A DNA stretch of 7,203 nucleotides, from positions 1-7,203 of the forward strand of contig BTUC01000372.1 in assembly GCA_045863575.1 (NCBI GenBank), written 5' to 3'. The position numbers and the translations under genes are program-made. The stretch comes from JAAXZI01 sp045863575. GTDB taxonomy: Bacteria > Planctomycetota > Phycisphaerae > UBA1845 > PWPN01. The notes under the pieces are model-generated. The model made no database searches and had not been told where the DNA came from. It was given only the letters and a program-made list of their open reading frames with translations. This document shows positions 1 through 5,338 of this stretch, piece after piece (the stretch's first letter is position 1; each line of letters starts with the position of its first letter).

Positions 1-21
1 CCGTCCCAGGATGATGCCCGC

Positions 22-633
22 ATGCCCACGATGGAAGACATCATTTTGCCGCCGCCGGCCCCAGGTGAGATTCTCGATTTCCGCGGCATTTTCGGCGACG
101 AACGGCCGGTCGAGCTGGAGATCGGCGCCGGCAAGGGCGGATTTCTGCTCAACCGGGCTCGCGCTCTTCCGGGGCACGGCTTCCTGGGCATCGAGTGGGC
201 CAACAAGTACTATCAGTACGCGGCGGACCGCATGGCCCGGTGGGGCGTGCTCAACGTCCGGCTCATGCGCACGGATGCCGGCTACCTGGTGACTCACCAT
301 CTTCCGCCCGCTTGCCTTCAGGTGATTCACATCTACCACCCGGATCCCTGGCCCAAGAAGCGGCATCATAAGCGCCGCCTCATTCAGCCATCGTTTCTGG
401 CGGCCGCGGTGAACGCGCTGGTGCCGGGCGGGCGCCTCGCCATCCAGACCGATCATGCCGGCTACTTCGAGCACATCCGTAGCGTCGTCGCTGGCGAGCT
501 GCGCCTCGAACCGGTGCCCTTCGACGTCCCGGAGATGGGCGTGGTGGAAGGCCGCGTGCTCACCAACTTCGAGATCAAGTACACCAAGGAAGGCCGGACC
601 TTCTACCGCCTCGCGCTGGCCCGCAGGTCCTGA
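22..633 (+). CDS. trmB: tRNA (guanine-N7-)-methyltransferase TrmB
   Basis: This cytosolic enzyme uses S-adenosylmethionine to methylate N7 of guanosine 46 in the variable loop of tRNAs. The 203-residue product shows the family signature in order: the SAM-binding loop VELEIGAGKGGFL (residues 30-42), GIEW (56-59, usually GIEV/GIEL), the hallmark PDPWPKKRHHKRRL (107-120) and the C-terminal TNFEIKY (181-187), whose T-x-x-E is the family's substrate/SAM motif. Length is close to short family members of about 210 residues. The ATG at 22 has an AGGA at 8-11, ten bases upstream. The frame is open to the window edge (seven more codons), so a start outside the window cannot be excluded. The TGA stop is the first three bases of a 26-bp tandem repeat. 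The identification rests on motifs only but is firm. Confidence 0.95.
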   Translation: MPTMEDIILPPPAPGEILDFRGIFGDERPVELEIGAGKGGFLLNRARALPGHGFLGIEWANKYYQYAADRMARWGVLNVRLMRTDAGYLVTHHLPPACLQVIHIYHPDPWPKKRHHKRRLIQPSFLAAAVNALVPGGRLAIQTDHAGYFEHIRSVVAGELRLEPVPFDVPEMGVVEGRVLTNFEIKYTKEGRTFYRLALARRS

Positions 634-690
634 TCGCGCGGCTCGCCTGCACTCCTTGAGCGCGCGGCTCGCCTGCACTTCTTGATCGCG
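631..690. repeat. 26-bp tandem duplication spanning the trmB stop codon
   Basis: Two adjacent 26-base units, 631-656 and 657-682, differ at only two positions (T/G at unit position 4, C/T at unit position 24). Each contains GCGCGGCTCGCCTGCACT. The first eight bases of a third unit (TGATCGCG) follow at 683-690. The first unit begins exactly with the TGA of trmB. Function is unknown; it looks like replication slippage or a degraded intergenic repeat array. Confidence 0.85.
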
Positions 691-734
691 AGTGGGTGGC
701 TCACCGGTTCCCGAGTCCCCCGGCATTCGGACTA

Positions 735-762
735 CGTCATTCAGGTTTCGTCATTCGGGTTT
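735..762. repeat. 14-bp tandem repeat, CGTCATTCRGGTTT x2
   Basis: Units 735-748 and 749-762 differ at a single base (A/G at unit position 9). A degenerate partial copy, CGGCATTCGG, sits at 721-730. The array lies just upstream of the candidate -10 box of the next gene. No function can be assigned. Confidence 0.7.
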
Positions 763-795
763 TGAGGCGTCCCACCCTGGCACCCCGTGTACCCC

Positions 796-801
796 TATAA
801 T
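796..801 (+). promoter_or_regulatory. Candidate -10 box TATAAT for the hydroxylase gene
   Basis: A perfect TATAAT hexamer lies in otherwise GC-rich sequence, 43 bases before the ATG at 845. No convincing -35 element is found 16-18 bases upstream, so an activator or alternative recognition may be needed. If real, transcription would start near 808 and the upstream in-frame codons from 692 would be excluded from the gene. Confidence 0.45.
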
Positions 802-844
802 CGATCGTCCGGGGCCACTGCTGTTTGGATCGGGGGTCTCTGCG

Positions 845-1453
845 ATGCGTGCTTCTACGCGTGACTGGTTGTTGCGTTCCCGTCCGTTCCTGCTCTATCC
901 GGCGGTGATTGTACTGCTGGTGGCCTGGGTGGGGATTCGAGGAAACGTCGCCTGGCCTTCGGCGATCGGACTGCTTCTGGGTGGGCTGACCTTCTGGACT
1001 CTTCTTGAGTGGGTCCTGCATCGGGCCATGCACGTCCACACCCGCTCGGCCGCGCTGAGCCGCTTCCAGGATCAGGCTCACCTGCGGCACCACCGCGCGC
1101 CCAGGGACCTCGAGCACTCGGTGGTGAACTTAAGCGGCAGTATTCCGCTGTCGCTGCTGTTCTTCGGGCTGACCTGGCTCATGTGGCGACGGCTCGATTA
1201 CGCCCTCGTCTTCCATGCCGGCCTGATGACCGGTTACGTATTCTACGAATTCGTACATCTGGCCAGTCACGGCGCCTGGCGGCTGCCCTTCATGCGTCCG
1301 CTCAACCGCTATCACGCCCTGCATCACTACCAGGACTGGAACCACACCTTCGGCGTGACCACCCCGCTGTGGGACTGGGTCTTCGGCACGCTGCCCAGAG
1401 CGACGGCCGCGCACCGGCGCGAGCAAACCAGACTTTCAGGTTCAGCTTCCTGA
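845..1453 (+). CDS. Sterol desaturase / fatty acid hydroxylase superfamily membrane protein
   Basis: This is a predicted integral membrane di-iron oxygenase of the superfamily that hydroxylates or desaturates lipids, sterols and carotenoids; the substrate cannot be read from sequence. With a start at 845 it has 202 residues. The histidine clusters expected to bind the two irons are present: HRAMH (59-63), HLRHH (79-83), HLASH (138-142) and HALHH (157-161), followed by the family's C-terminal signature FGVTTPLWDWVFGT (169-182). Hydrophobic stretches at about 16-31, 38-58, 100-113 and 119-137 are candidate membrane segments. The ATG at 845 is preferred because a G-rich Shine-Dalgarno-like run (832-836) and a TATAAT box precede it, and because the frame back to 692 encodes an un-family-like extension. 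It is probably monocistronic and converges with kdsA. Confidence 0.87.
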   Translation: MRASTRDWLLRSRPFLLYPAVIVLLVAWVGIRGNVAWPSAIGLLLGGLTFWTLLEWVLHRAMHVHTRSAALSRFQDQAHLRHHRAPRDLEHSVVNLSGSIPLSLLFFGLTWLMWRRLDYALVFHAGLMTGYVFYEFVHLASHGAWRLPFMRPLNRYHALHHYQDWNHTFGVTTPLWDWVFGTLPRATAAHRREQTRLSGSAS

Positions 1454-1668
1454 GAACTGGCGTTCACTTCGAGCGGCCTTGGAGGGGTGATAAGGGGACC
1501 AGAGGCCCGGTTGAGCAGGGGAGGGAGAGACATAGCGGTTAATCATCCACGCCCAACAACCTACAACCCACGTTCCTGCAACTCGCCAGTGGACAAGCGA
1601 CCCTGAAACTGACAACGGCCGACTGACAACTGACGTACGGCCCGATGCCTGCCAAGCCCACACCCTGA

Positions 1669-1694
1669 CCCTCCCCCGGAGTACCGGGGGAGGG
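1669..1694. repeat. Palindromic repeat copy 1 (AGTA loop)
   Basis: This is a perfect 11-bp inverted repeat: CCCTCCCCCGG (1669-1679), loop AGTA (1680-1683), CCGGGGGAGGG (1684-1694). It lies between two convergent genes and could fold in transcripts from either side. Neither strand has a U-tract after the stem, so a classical intrinsic terminator is not indicated. Two further copies occur in this window. Confidence 0.9.
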
Positions 1695-1707
1695 AAGTGG
1701 TGGTACG

Positions 1708-1731
1708 CCTGCCCCGGAGTACCGGGGGAGG
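1708..1731. repeat. Palindromic repeat copy 2 (AGTA loop)
   Basis: This is the same element as copy 1, 39 bases further on: CCTGCCCCGG (1708-1717), loop AGTA (1718-1721), CCGGGGGAGG (1722-1731). It is a 10-bp stem with one G-G mismatch, caused by a single C-to-G change at 1711. AAAA follows at 1733-1736, which reads as TTTT before the stem on the minus strand, the wrong side for a kdsA terminator. Confidence 0.85.
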
Positions 1732-1748
1732 GAAAACTCGCTCCGCTG

Positions 1749-2597
1749 TCAGTCTTGATTGGCCGGGGCGCTGATTGCGGCCTTCACTTGTTTACATTCG
1801 GTCAGCAGCTTTTCCAGTTGGTCGAGGGGCCAGACCGTGGCCGCGTCGCTTTTGGCTTGATCTGGATTATCGTGGACTTCCAGGAAGAGGGCATGGGCAC
1901 CGGCGGCGAGGGCTGCTCGGGCCAGCGTCGGAGCCATTTCTCGCTGGCCGCCGGATTGGCCTCCGCCCTGGCCGGGGAGTTGGCAGGAGTGGGTGGCGTC
2001 GAAGACGACGGGTGCATAGGCTGCCATGCGGGGGATGGCCGTCATGTCGTTGACCAGACGGCCGTAGCCGAAAAACGTGCCGCGCTCGGTCAGCAGCACG
2101 CGCTCATTGCCGGCCGCCCGGATCTTGTCGACGGCCAGACGCATTTCCTCGGGCGACATGAACTGACCCTTCTTCACGTTCACCGCCCGCTGCGTCCGGG
2201 CGGCGGCCTCCAGCAGGTCGGTCTGGCGGCAGAGGAAGGCGGGGATCTGGATCAGGTCGAGCACCTCGCCGGCCGGGGCGGCGTGGGATGGCTCGTGAAT
2301 GTCCGACGTGATCGGCACGCCCAGGCGATCGCGAACCTCCGCCAGGATGGCCAGGCCGGCCTGTAATCCGGGGCCGCGGAAGCTGCCCGCGCTGGAGCGG
2401 TTGGCCTTGTCGTAGCTCGCTTTGAAGATCAGCGGGATCTCGAGCCGCCGCGTGACCTGCTGAATGGCCTCGGCCAGACGCAGCGTATGCTCGCGCGACT
2501 CGATAACGCATGGGCCGGCGACCAATACCAGCCCGCAGCCCGGGCCGATGGGAATTCCGGCCACCTCCACAGGTTTCACCGCAACAGATTCACTCAT
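1749..2597 (-). CDS. kdsA: 3-deoxy-8-phosphooctulonate synthase (Kdo-8-P synthase), metal-dependent class
   Basis: This cytosolic aldolase-type enzyme condenses phosphoenolpyruvate with arabinose 5-phosphate to make Kdo-8-phosphate, the precursor of the Kdo that joins lipid A to the LPS core. The 282-residue TIM-barrel product shows GPCVIES (28-34), KASYDKANRSS (59-69), ITSDIHE (96-102), QIPAFLCRQTDLL (117-129), NVKKGQF (140-146), LTERGTFFGY (169-178), DATHSCQLPG (200-209) and KSDAATVWPL (249-258). Cys30, His203, Glu240 and Asp251 match the metal ligands of Aquifex-type (class II) enzymes; metal-free E. coli-type enzymes have Asn in place of the Cys. The ATG at 2595-2597 is preferred because AGGA (complement of 2606-2609) lies eight bases upstream. 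In-frame starts at 2606 (ATG) and 2636 (GTG) would add 3 or 13 residues. Other Kdo genes are not adjacent. Confidence 0.95.
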   Translation of the reverse strand: MSESVAVKPVEVAGIPIGPGCGLVLVAGPCVIESREHTLRLAEAIQQVTRRLEIPLIFKASYDKANRSSAGSFRGPGLQAGLAILAEVRDRLGVPITSDIHEPSHAAPAGEVLDLIQIPAFLCRQTDLLEAAARTQRAVNVKKGQFMSPEEMRLAVDKIRAAGNERVLLTERGTFFGYGRLVNDMTAIPRMAAYAPVVFDATHSCQLPGQGGGQSGGQREMAPTLARAALAAGAHALFLEVHDNPDQAKSDAATVWPLDQLEKLLTECKQVKAAISAPANQD

Positions 2598-2605
2598 GGG
2601 CGACA

Positions 2606-2609
2606 TCCT
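2606..2609 (-). promoter_or_regulatory. Ribosome binding site deciding the kdsA start
   Basis: On the minus strand this reads AGGA and sits eight bases before the ATG at 2597. It abuts and partly overlaps the alternative ATG at 2604-2606, which therefore lacks a usable Shine-Dalgarno spacing. This favours the shorter protein. Confidence 0.65.
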
Positions 2610-2725
2610 AACCGGCCGTCTCAGCGGGGGGAACACGGAAGTGGGTCAGCGGCGCGAGCCCAGCCGTCCGGTTCGAGCCTCTGGGGCAACCGAGCCGCTG
2701 TCTCCCTTCAAGCCCCCACCCGGGC

Positions 2726-2749
2726 TCTCCCCCGGAGTACCGGAGGAGG
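2726..2749. repeat. Palindromic repeat copy 3 (AGTA loop)
   Basis: TCTCCCCCGG (2726-2735), loop AGTA (2736-2739), CCGGAGGAGG (2740-2749). The stem differs from copy 1 mainly by one base at 2744 (C-A mismatch if folded) and one wobble end pair. It lies in the leader region upstream of kdsA, while copies 1 and 2 lie just downstream of kdsA, so the gene is bracketed by this family. Confidence 0.85.
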
Positions 2750-2795
2750 GAGAAATACGGCCGCGAAGTCCGTGACAGGCTGGCCGGATCGGCAC

Positions 2796-2919
2796 CTGGC
2801 TGAAGCCGGTCAGAGAACCCCGTTGAAACGGGGTCCTTATGCACAATATGGGACAGAAACTCCGTGTAGCGCGGCCGGACACCAGCCCTGAAGGACTGGC
2901 CTGAAGCCGCCTTCGGCGG
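2796..2919. repeat. Cluster of small hairpins, three with a TGAA loop
   Basis: CTGGC-TGAA-GCCGG (2796-2809, one G-T pair), ACCCCGT-TGAA-ACGGGGT (2817-2834, perfect 7 bp) and CCAG/CTGG with an inner CC-TGAA-GG (2882-2899, one mismatch) share the same tetraloop. CCGCC-TTC-GGCGG (2907-2919) follows. On the minus strand, the direction of both flanking genes, the loops read TTCA. This could be a degraded mobile repeat, a structured leader or an RNA processing region; no known RNA family is recognised. Confidence 0.6.
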
Positions 2920-2940
2920 AAAGCCCCATGGAACGGAGCT

Positions 2941-3024
2941 GGTCAACCGGAGAATTTCGAATCGGAGTCAGCCGGGCGGAGTGTGAACCTGAGTCAGCCG
3001 GCAGAACGCGAACCCAAGTCAACC
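2941..3024. repeat. Degenerate ~26-bp tandem array overlapping the lipid kinase 3' end
   Basis: The core GTCARCCGG recurs at 2942, 2967, 2993 and 3018, at intervals of 25, 26 and 25 bases, with GAAY-type sequence between cores. Units three and four lie inside the lipid kinase reading frame and encode its last few residues; the gene's TGA stop is the complement of TCA at 2994-2996 within unit three. The array is too short and degenerate for CRISPR. Confidence 0.65.
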
Positions 3025-3899
3025 GGGGGAAGGCATACGCGGATCGCGGCGGGTCTTACGCCAATCTCTACAGGCAGAAAGCCGGCGCACTCGCCGTCCA
3101 GCTCCACGGGCACACGCTGCGGCGACTCGACGCGGACCTGCCGCACGCGGACGTAGCGGACGTCGGGATGCTCGATGTGCCGGCGGAGCAGCGTGCGGAT
3201 GGAGTGGGCGATTAGCTGGCGACGGTCGCGGCAGGAGAAAATGCATAAATCGAGCAGGCCGTCATCCGGCCGGGCGTCCCGCACCACGGGCAAGCCGAGG
3301 GCGTAGCGGGCCATGTTGCCGACAAAGACCAGGCCACGGCCCTCCCAGTACAGATGGCCGTCGTTGAACACGCGCAGAGGCGGGAACCGGTGCTCCCAGA
3401 AGGTGCGCCACAAGGGCGCCGCGTACGAGAAGTGGGTGATGTGCCCGCGGCGGCAGTCCACCACCCGTCGCACGACTTCGGCATCGAAGCCCACGCCGAC
3501 CACCACCAGGAAGGAGTGCCCGTTGGCCACCCCCACGTCGAGCGGCCGATGCTCTCCCCGCTCCACGCAAGCGATCGCCAAGTCCACGTCCGGTCGGAAG
3601 CCCAGCGAGCGGGCTACCAGGTTCTCGGTGCCCGTCGGCCAGATGATCAGCGGTACCTGCTGGCCGAACAAGCCGTTGCTGACCTCGCATACCGTGCCAT
3701 CTCCGCCAACGGCAATCACGGCGTCGGCCTCTGCAGCGCAGGTGGCGGCAAACTGTCGCGCATCGCCCGGCCCGCTCGTGGTATGGGTCTGGATCTGGAG
3801 GCCGCGGTTTCGCAGCCGCCGCACCAGTCGGCCCAACGCACCAGCCTGCTGGCAGGCGCCGGCCACGGGGTTGACGATCAGATGGACACGTGCAGGCAT
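2994..3899 (-). CDS. Diacylglycerol kinase catalytic domain lipid kinase (YegS/BmrU type)
   Basis: This is a predicted soluble or membrane-associated kinase that phosphorylates a lipid hydroxyl (diacylglycerol, a sphingoid base or similar) with ATP. The 301-residue product, a normal family length, has NPVAG (10-14), the nucleotide-binding GGDGTVCEVSNGL (65-77), PTGTENLVAR (88-97), DVGVANG (121-127), VGVGFDAEVV (134-143), PDDGLLDLCIF (211-221) and ELDGE (266-270), the last expected to contribute the catalytic acidic residue. GTENL replaces the commoner GTxND motif. The ATG at 3899 is supported by AAGGA on the minus strand (complement of 3905-3909), five bases upstream. The last residues, roughly from 291, are encoded by a tandem repeat and are probably not part of the fold. 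The substrate cannot be decided from sequence. It diverges from the TPR/alpha-CTD gene. Confidence 0.92.
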   Translation of the reverse strand: MPARVHLIVNPVAGACQQAGALGRLVRRLRNRGLQIQTHTTSGPGDARQFAATCAAEADAVIAVGGDGTVCEVSNGLFGQQVPLIIWPTGTENLVARSLGFRPDVDLAIACVERGEHRPLDVGVANGHSFLVVVGVGFDAEVVRRVVDCRRGHITHFSYAAPLWRTFWEHRFPPLRVFNDGHLYWEGRGLVFVGNMARYALGLPVVRDARPDDGLLDLCIFSCRDRRQLIAHSIRTLLRRHIEHPDVRYVRVRQVRVESPQRVPVELDGECAGFLPVEIGVRPAAIRVCLPPVDLGSRSAG

Positions 3900-4026
3900 T
3901 TAAATCCTTGTGGATAATGATCTTTCGCGGAACGGCGCGATGGTTTCATCGACCGGATGCCCTCCGCCGGCGACCGCTCGCCGACGCTGGGGCGGCTTTG
4001 GCTCTCTGGCACGCTCGACGCCGTCG

Positions 4027-4136
4027 GAGCCCCCAGCGCAAGGGAGGGGAGAATTCCCGGGGCCTCCTGCCAATTCGGCCTCTCGTTTGCTGCCGTCCCT
4101 GGGAATCCGGACCCCCCTCGCTTGCGCTCAGGGCTC
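4027..4136. repeat. Imperfect long inverted repeat
   Basis: Outer arms 4027-4049 and 4114-4136 are reverse complements at 20 of 23 positions and share the core AGCGCAAG/CTTGCGCT. Inner arms GAATTCCCGGGG (4051-4062) and CCCTGGGAATCC (4097-4108) pair at 10 of 12. About 34 bases remain as the loop. The size and shape resemble a small non-autonomous palindromic element, but no target duplication was identified. Confidence 0.75.
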
Positions 4137-4184
4137 TGAACCAGGCTGGCCGGGACCCTGTTGTGACCCGGGTTTCGGTGCGCC

Positions 4185-4212
4185 TTGCAACATCCTCAAT
4201 GTTAGCTACACT
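4185..4212 (+). promoter_or_regulatory. Candidate sigma70-like promoter for the TPR/alpha-CTD gene
   Basis: TTGCAA (4185-4190) and TACACT (4207-4212), each matching four of six consensus bases, are separated by 16 bases in the most AT-rich part of the spacer. It would give a leader of about 90 bases. This is a weak prediction. Confidence 0.3.
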
Positions 4213-4310
4213 AATTGGTTCGATATTTCCAGGCGCTGTGAACCCAATCAGGGGCCTGCACCGGCGCAACGCGCTCAATCTGACTGGTTGTTTTCGAGGG
4301 ACCATCGTAC

Positions 4311-5270
4311 ATGAACAGTGTCGCCGCGTTGATTCGCGAGGGGAAGATCGATCAGGCCGAGTCTCAGCTCAACCAGCACAAGGGTACGGGGGGCGGCACT
4401 GCGGCTTGGCATTATGCGCGCGGGCTGGTGCTGGAAGCCCAGGGCCGGATCGAAGAGGCGGTGGATGCCTACGAAGCCGCCTTGAAGATCGACGAAGATC
4501 ATGCCGAGGCGGTGTTCCGCCTGGCGTACGTTCATGATCTGTTCGGCGATGAAGAACGTGCTCTGGAACTCTACGAGCAGTTGTCCGATCGCCAGCCCGC
4601 CCACGTGAACGCGCTGCTGAACCTGGCCGTCGTGTATGAGGACCACGGTCTTCTCGAGGAAGCTTATCAGTGCATCGAGAGGGTGCTCGACGAGCATCCC
4701 GAGCACACCCGGGCCCGGATGTTCGCCAAGGACATCGAGAGCTCGATGACGATGCACTATGACGAGAACCAGGAGCGCAACCGCCAGAAGCGCAACGCGA
4801 TCATGGACACGCCAGTCTCGGACTTCGAGCTGAGCGTGCGAAGCCGCAACTGCCTCAAGAAAATGAACATTCACACGCTGGGCGACCTGCTCCGGGTGAC
4901 CGAGCCCGAGTTGCTGGCGTATAAGAACTTCGGGGAGACGTCGCTGAACGAGATCAAGGTGATGCTCAAGCAGAAGGGGCTTCGCCTGGGTCAGCTTCGC
5001 GAGGAAGCGCCGCAGCCGGGCCGTCCCGCGCCGGGCCGCCGGCCGCTTCCGGAAGGCTCTCCTGAAGTGCTCGGCAAGTACCTGTCGGAGCTGGAGTTCT
5101 CCGGTCGGGCGCGGAAATGTTTCCAGCGGCTCAATATCTCCACCGTCGGCGACCTGGTCAGCAAGACGGAGGCGGAGCTGCTGGCGGCGAAGAATTTTGG
5201 TCAGACCTCCCTGCTGGAGGTCAAACAAAAGCTCGGTGAGTTGGGCTTATCGCTTCGCAAGACGGACTGA
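4311..5270 (+). CDS. TPR protein with two tandem RNA polymerase alpha C-terminal domains
   Basis: The 319-residue soluble protein begins with a half TPR (about 4-24) and three full TPRs (about 31-64, 65-98, 99-132), then a charged linker. Next come two copies of the helix-hairpin-helix alpha-CTD (about 167-227 and 251-319) joined by a Pro/Gly/Arg-rich hinge (228-250). Domain 1 carries ELSVRSRNCLKKMNI (173-187) and NFGETSLNEIK (206-216), closely matching genuine RpoA. Domain 2 ends in LGLSLRKTD, like the tail of Bacillus RpoA. There is no alpha N-terminal domain, so this is not RNA polymerase alpha. TPRs bind proteins and alpha-CTDs bind UP-element DNA and activators, so a transcription adaptor role is inferred, not shown. 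A GAGGGA at 4296-4301 serves the ATG. The SpoIID-domain gene follows closely and may be co-transcribed. Confidence 0.9.
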   Translation: MNSVAALIREGKIDQAESQLNQHKGTGGGTAAWHYARGLVLEAQGRIEEAVDAYEAALKIDEDHAEAVFRLAYVHDLFGDEERALELYEQLSDRQPAHVNALLNLAVVYEDHGLLEEAYQCIERVLDEHPEHTRARMFAKDIESSMTMHYDENQERNRQKRNAIMDTPVSDFELSVRSRNCLKKMNIHTLGDLLRVTEPELLAYKNFGETSLNEIKVMLKQKGLRLGQLREEAPQPGRPAPGRRPLPEGSPEVLGKYLSELEFSGRARKCFQRLNISTVGDLVSKTEAELLAAKNFGQTSLLEVKQKLGELGLSLRKTD

Positions 5271-5338
5271 TCTCGATCGATCGACGCGCCGCGCGTGTAC
5301 CGGCTGGCGTGCGGCGACGATCTGCATTGCCGGGCCGG

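Larger units (their letters stand above)
634..844. other. Spacer between trmB and the hydroxylase gene
   Basis: This 211-bp gap carries the tail of the 26-bp tandem repeat, a 14-bp tandem repeat and a consensus -10 hexamer. An open frame in phase with the downstream gene runs back to 692, but its predicted N-terminus is low-complexity and unlike the family. I therefore read it as non-coding leader. Confidence 0.6.
1454..1748. other. Convergent spacer with two palindromes
   Basis: This 295-bp region separates two genes that end facing each other. It holds the two AGTA-loop palindromes (1669-1694 and 1708-1731) and, further left, a short imperfect 14-bp repeat with ACTGACAAC at 1608-1616 and again at 1622-1630. 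I see no credible coding sequence in it. Confidence 0.6.
2598..2993. other. Hairpin- and repeat-rich spacer between lipid kinase and kdsA
   Basis: This 396-bp gap separates two genes transcribed leftward. From right to left it contains part of an approximately 26-bp GTCA-phased repeat array, several small hairpins between 2796 and 2919, a relatively AT-rich patch around 2836-2852 and the third AGTA-loop palindrome. The short open frames here overlap the repeats and show no recognisable domain. I cannot point to a convincing kdsA promoter. Confidence 0.6.
3900..4310. other. Divergent promoter region with long imperfect inverted repeat
   Basis: This 411-bp spacer must hold the promoters for the leftward lipid kinase and the rightward TPR/alpha-CTD gene. 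It contains a roughly 110-bp inverted repeat (4027-4136) and an AT-richer stretch at about 4185-4230 with a possible promoter. Open frames crossing it have no recognisable domains and extend into neighbouring genes on the wrong frame or strand. Confidence 0.6.

Noticed and set aside
692..844. 51-residue N-terminal extension of the hydroxylase
   Set aside because: It is encoded across a tandem repeat and a TATAAT box, has no membrane or family character, and a better-placed ATG exists at 845.
1608..1635. 14-bp repeat with two ACTGACAAC cores
   Set aside because: Only nine bases match exactly and it has no partner elsewhere in the window; it could be chance.
1669..1731. Rho-independent terminators for the convergent genes
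   Set aside because: The stems are strong but neither strand has a U-tract after them, and the same element recurs upstream of kdsA. A repeat family explains them better.
1755..2366. 203-codon open frame antisense to kdsA
   Set aside because: It overlaps a gene with unambiguous family motifs; the Gly/Val-rich translation is typical of antisense GC-rich codon usage.
2598..2636. Longer kdsA starts (GTG at 2636, ATG at 2606)
   Set aside because: The AGGA spaced eight bases from the ATG at 2597 supports the shorter form; the extra residues are Pro/Arg-rich and not family-like.
2941..3024. CRISPR array
   Set aside because: The units are degenerate, contiguous at 25-26 bases with no unique spacers of constant length, and no cas genes are nearby.
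3313..3917. Long open frames antisense to the lipid kinase
   Set aside because: The minus-strand frame carries the complete kinase signature; the plus-strand frames have none.
4275..5228. 317-codon open frame antisense to the TPR/alpha-CTD gene
   Set aside because: It is the mirror of a clearly coding, GC-rich gene and shows no recognisable domain of its own.
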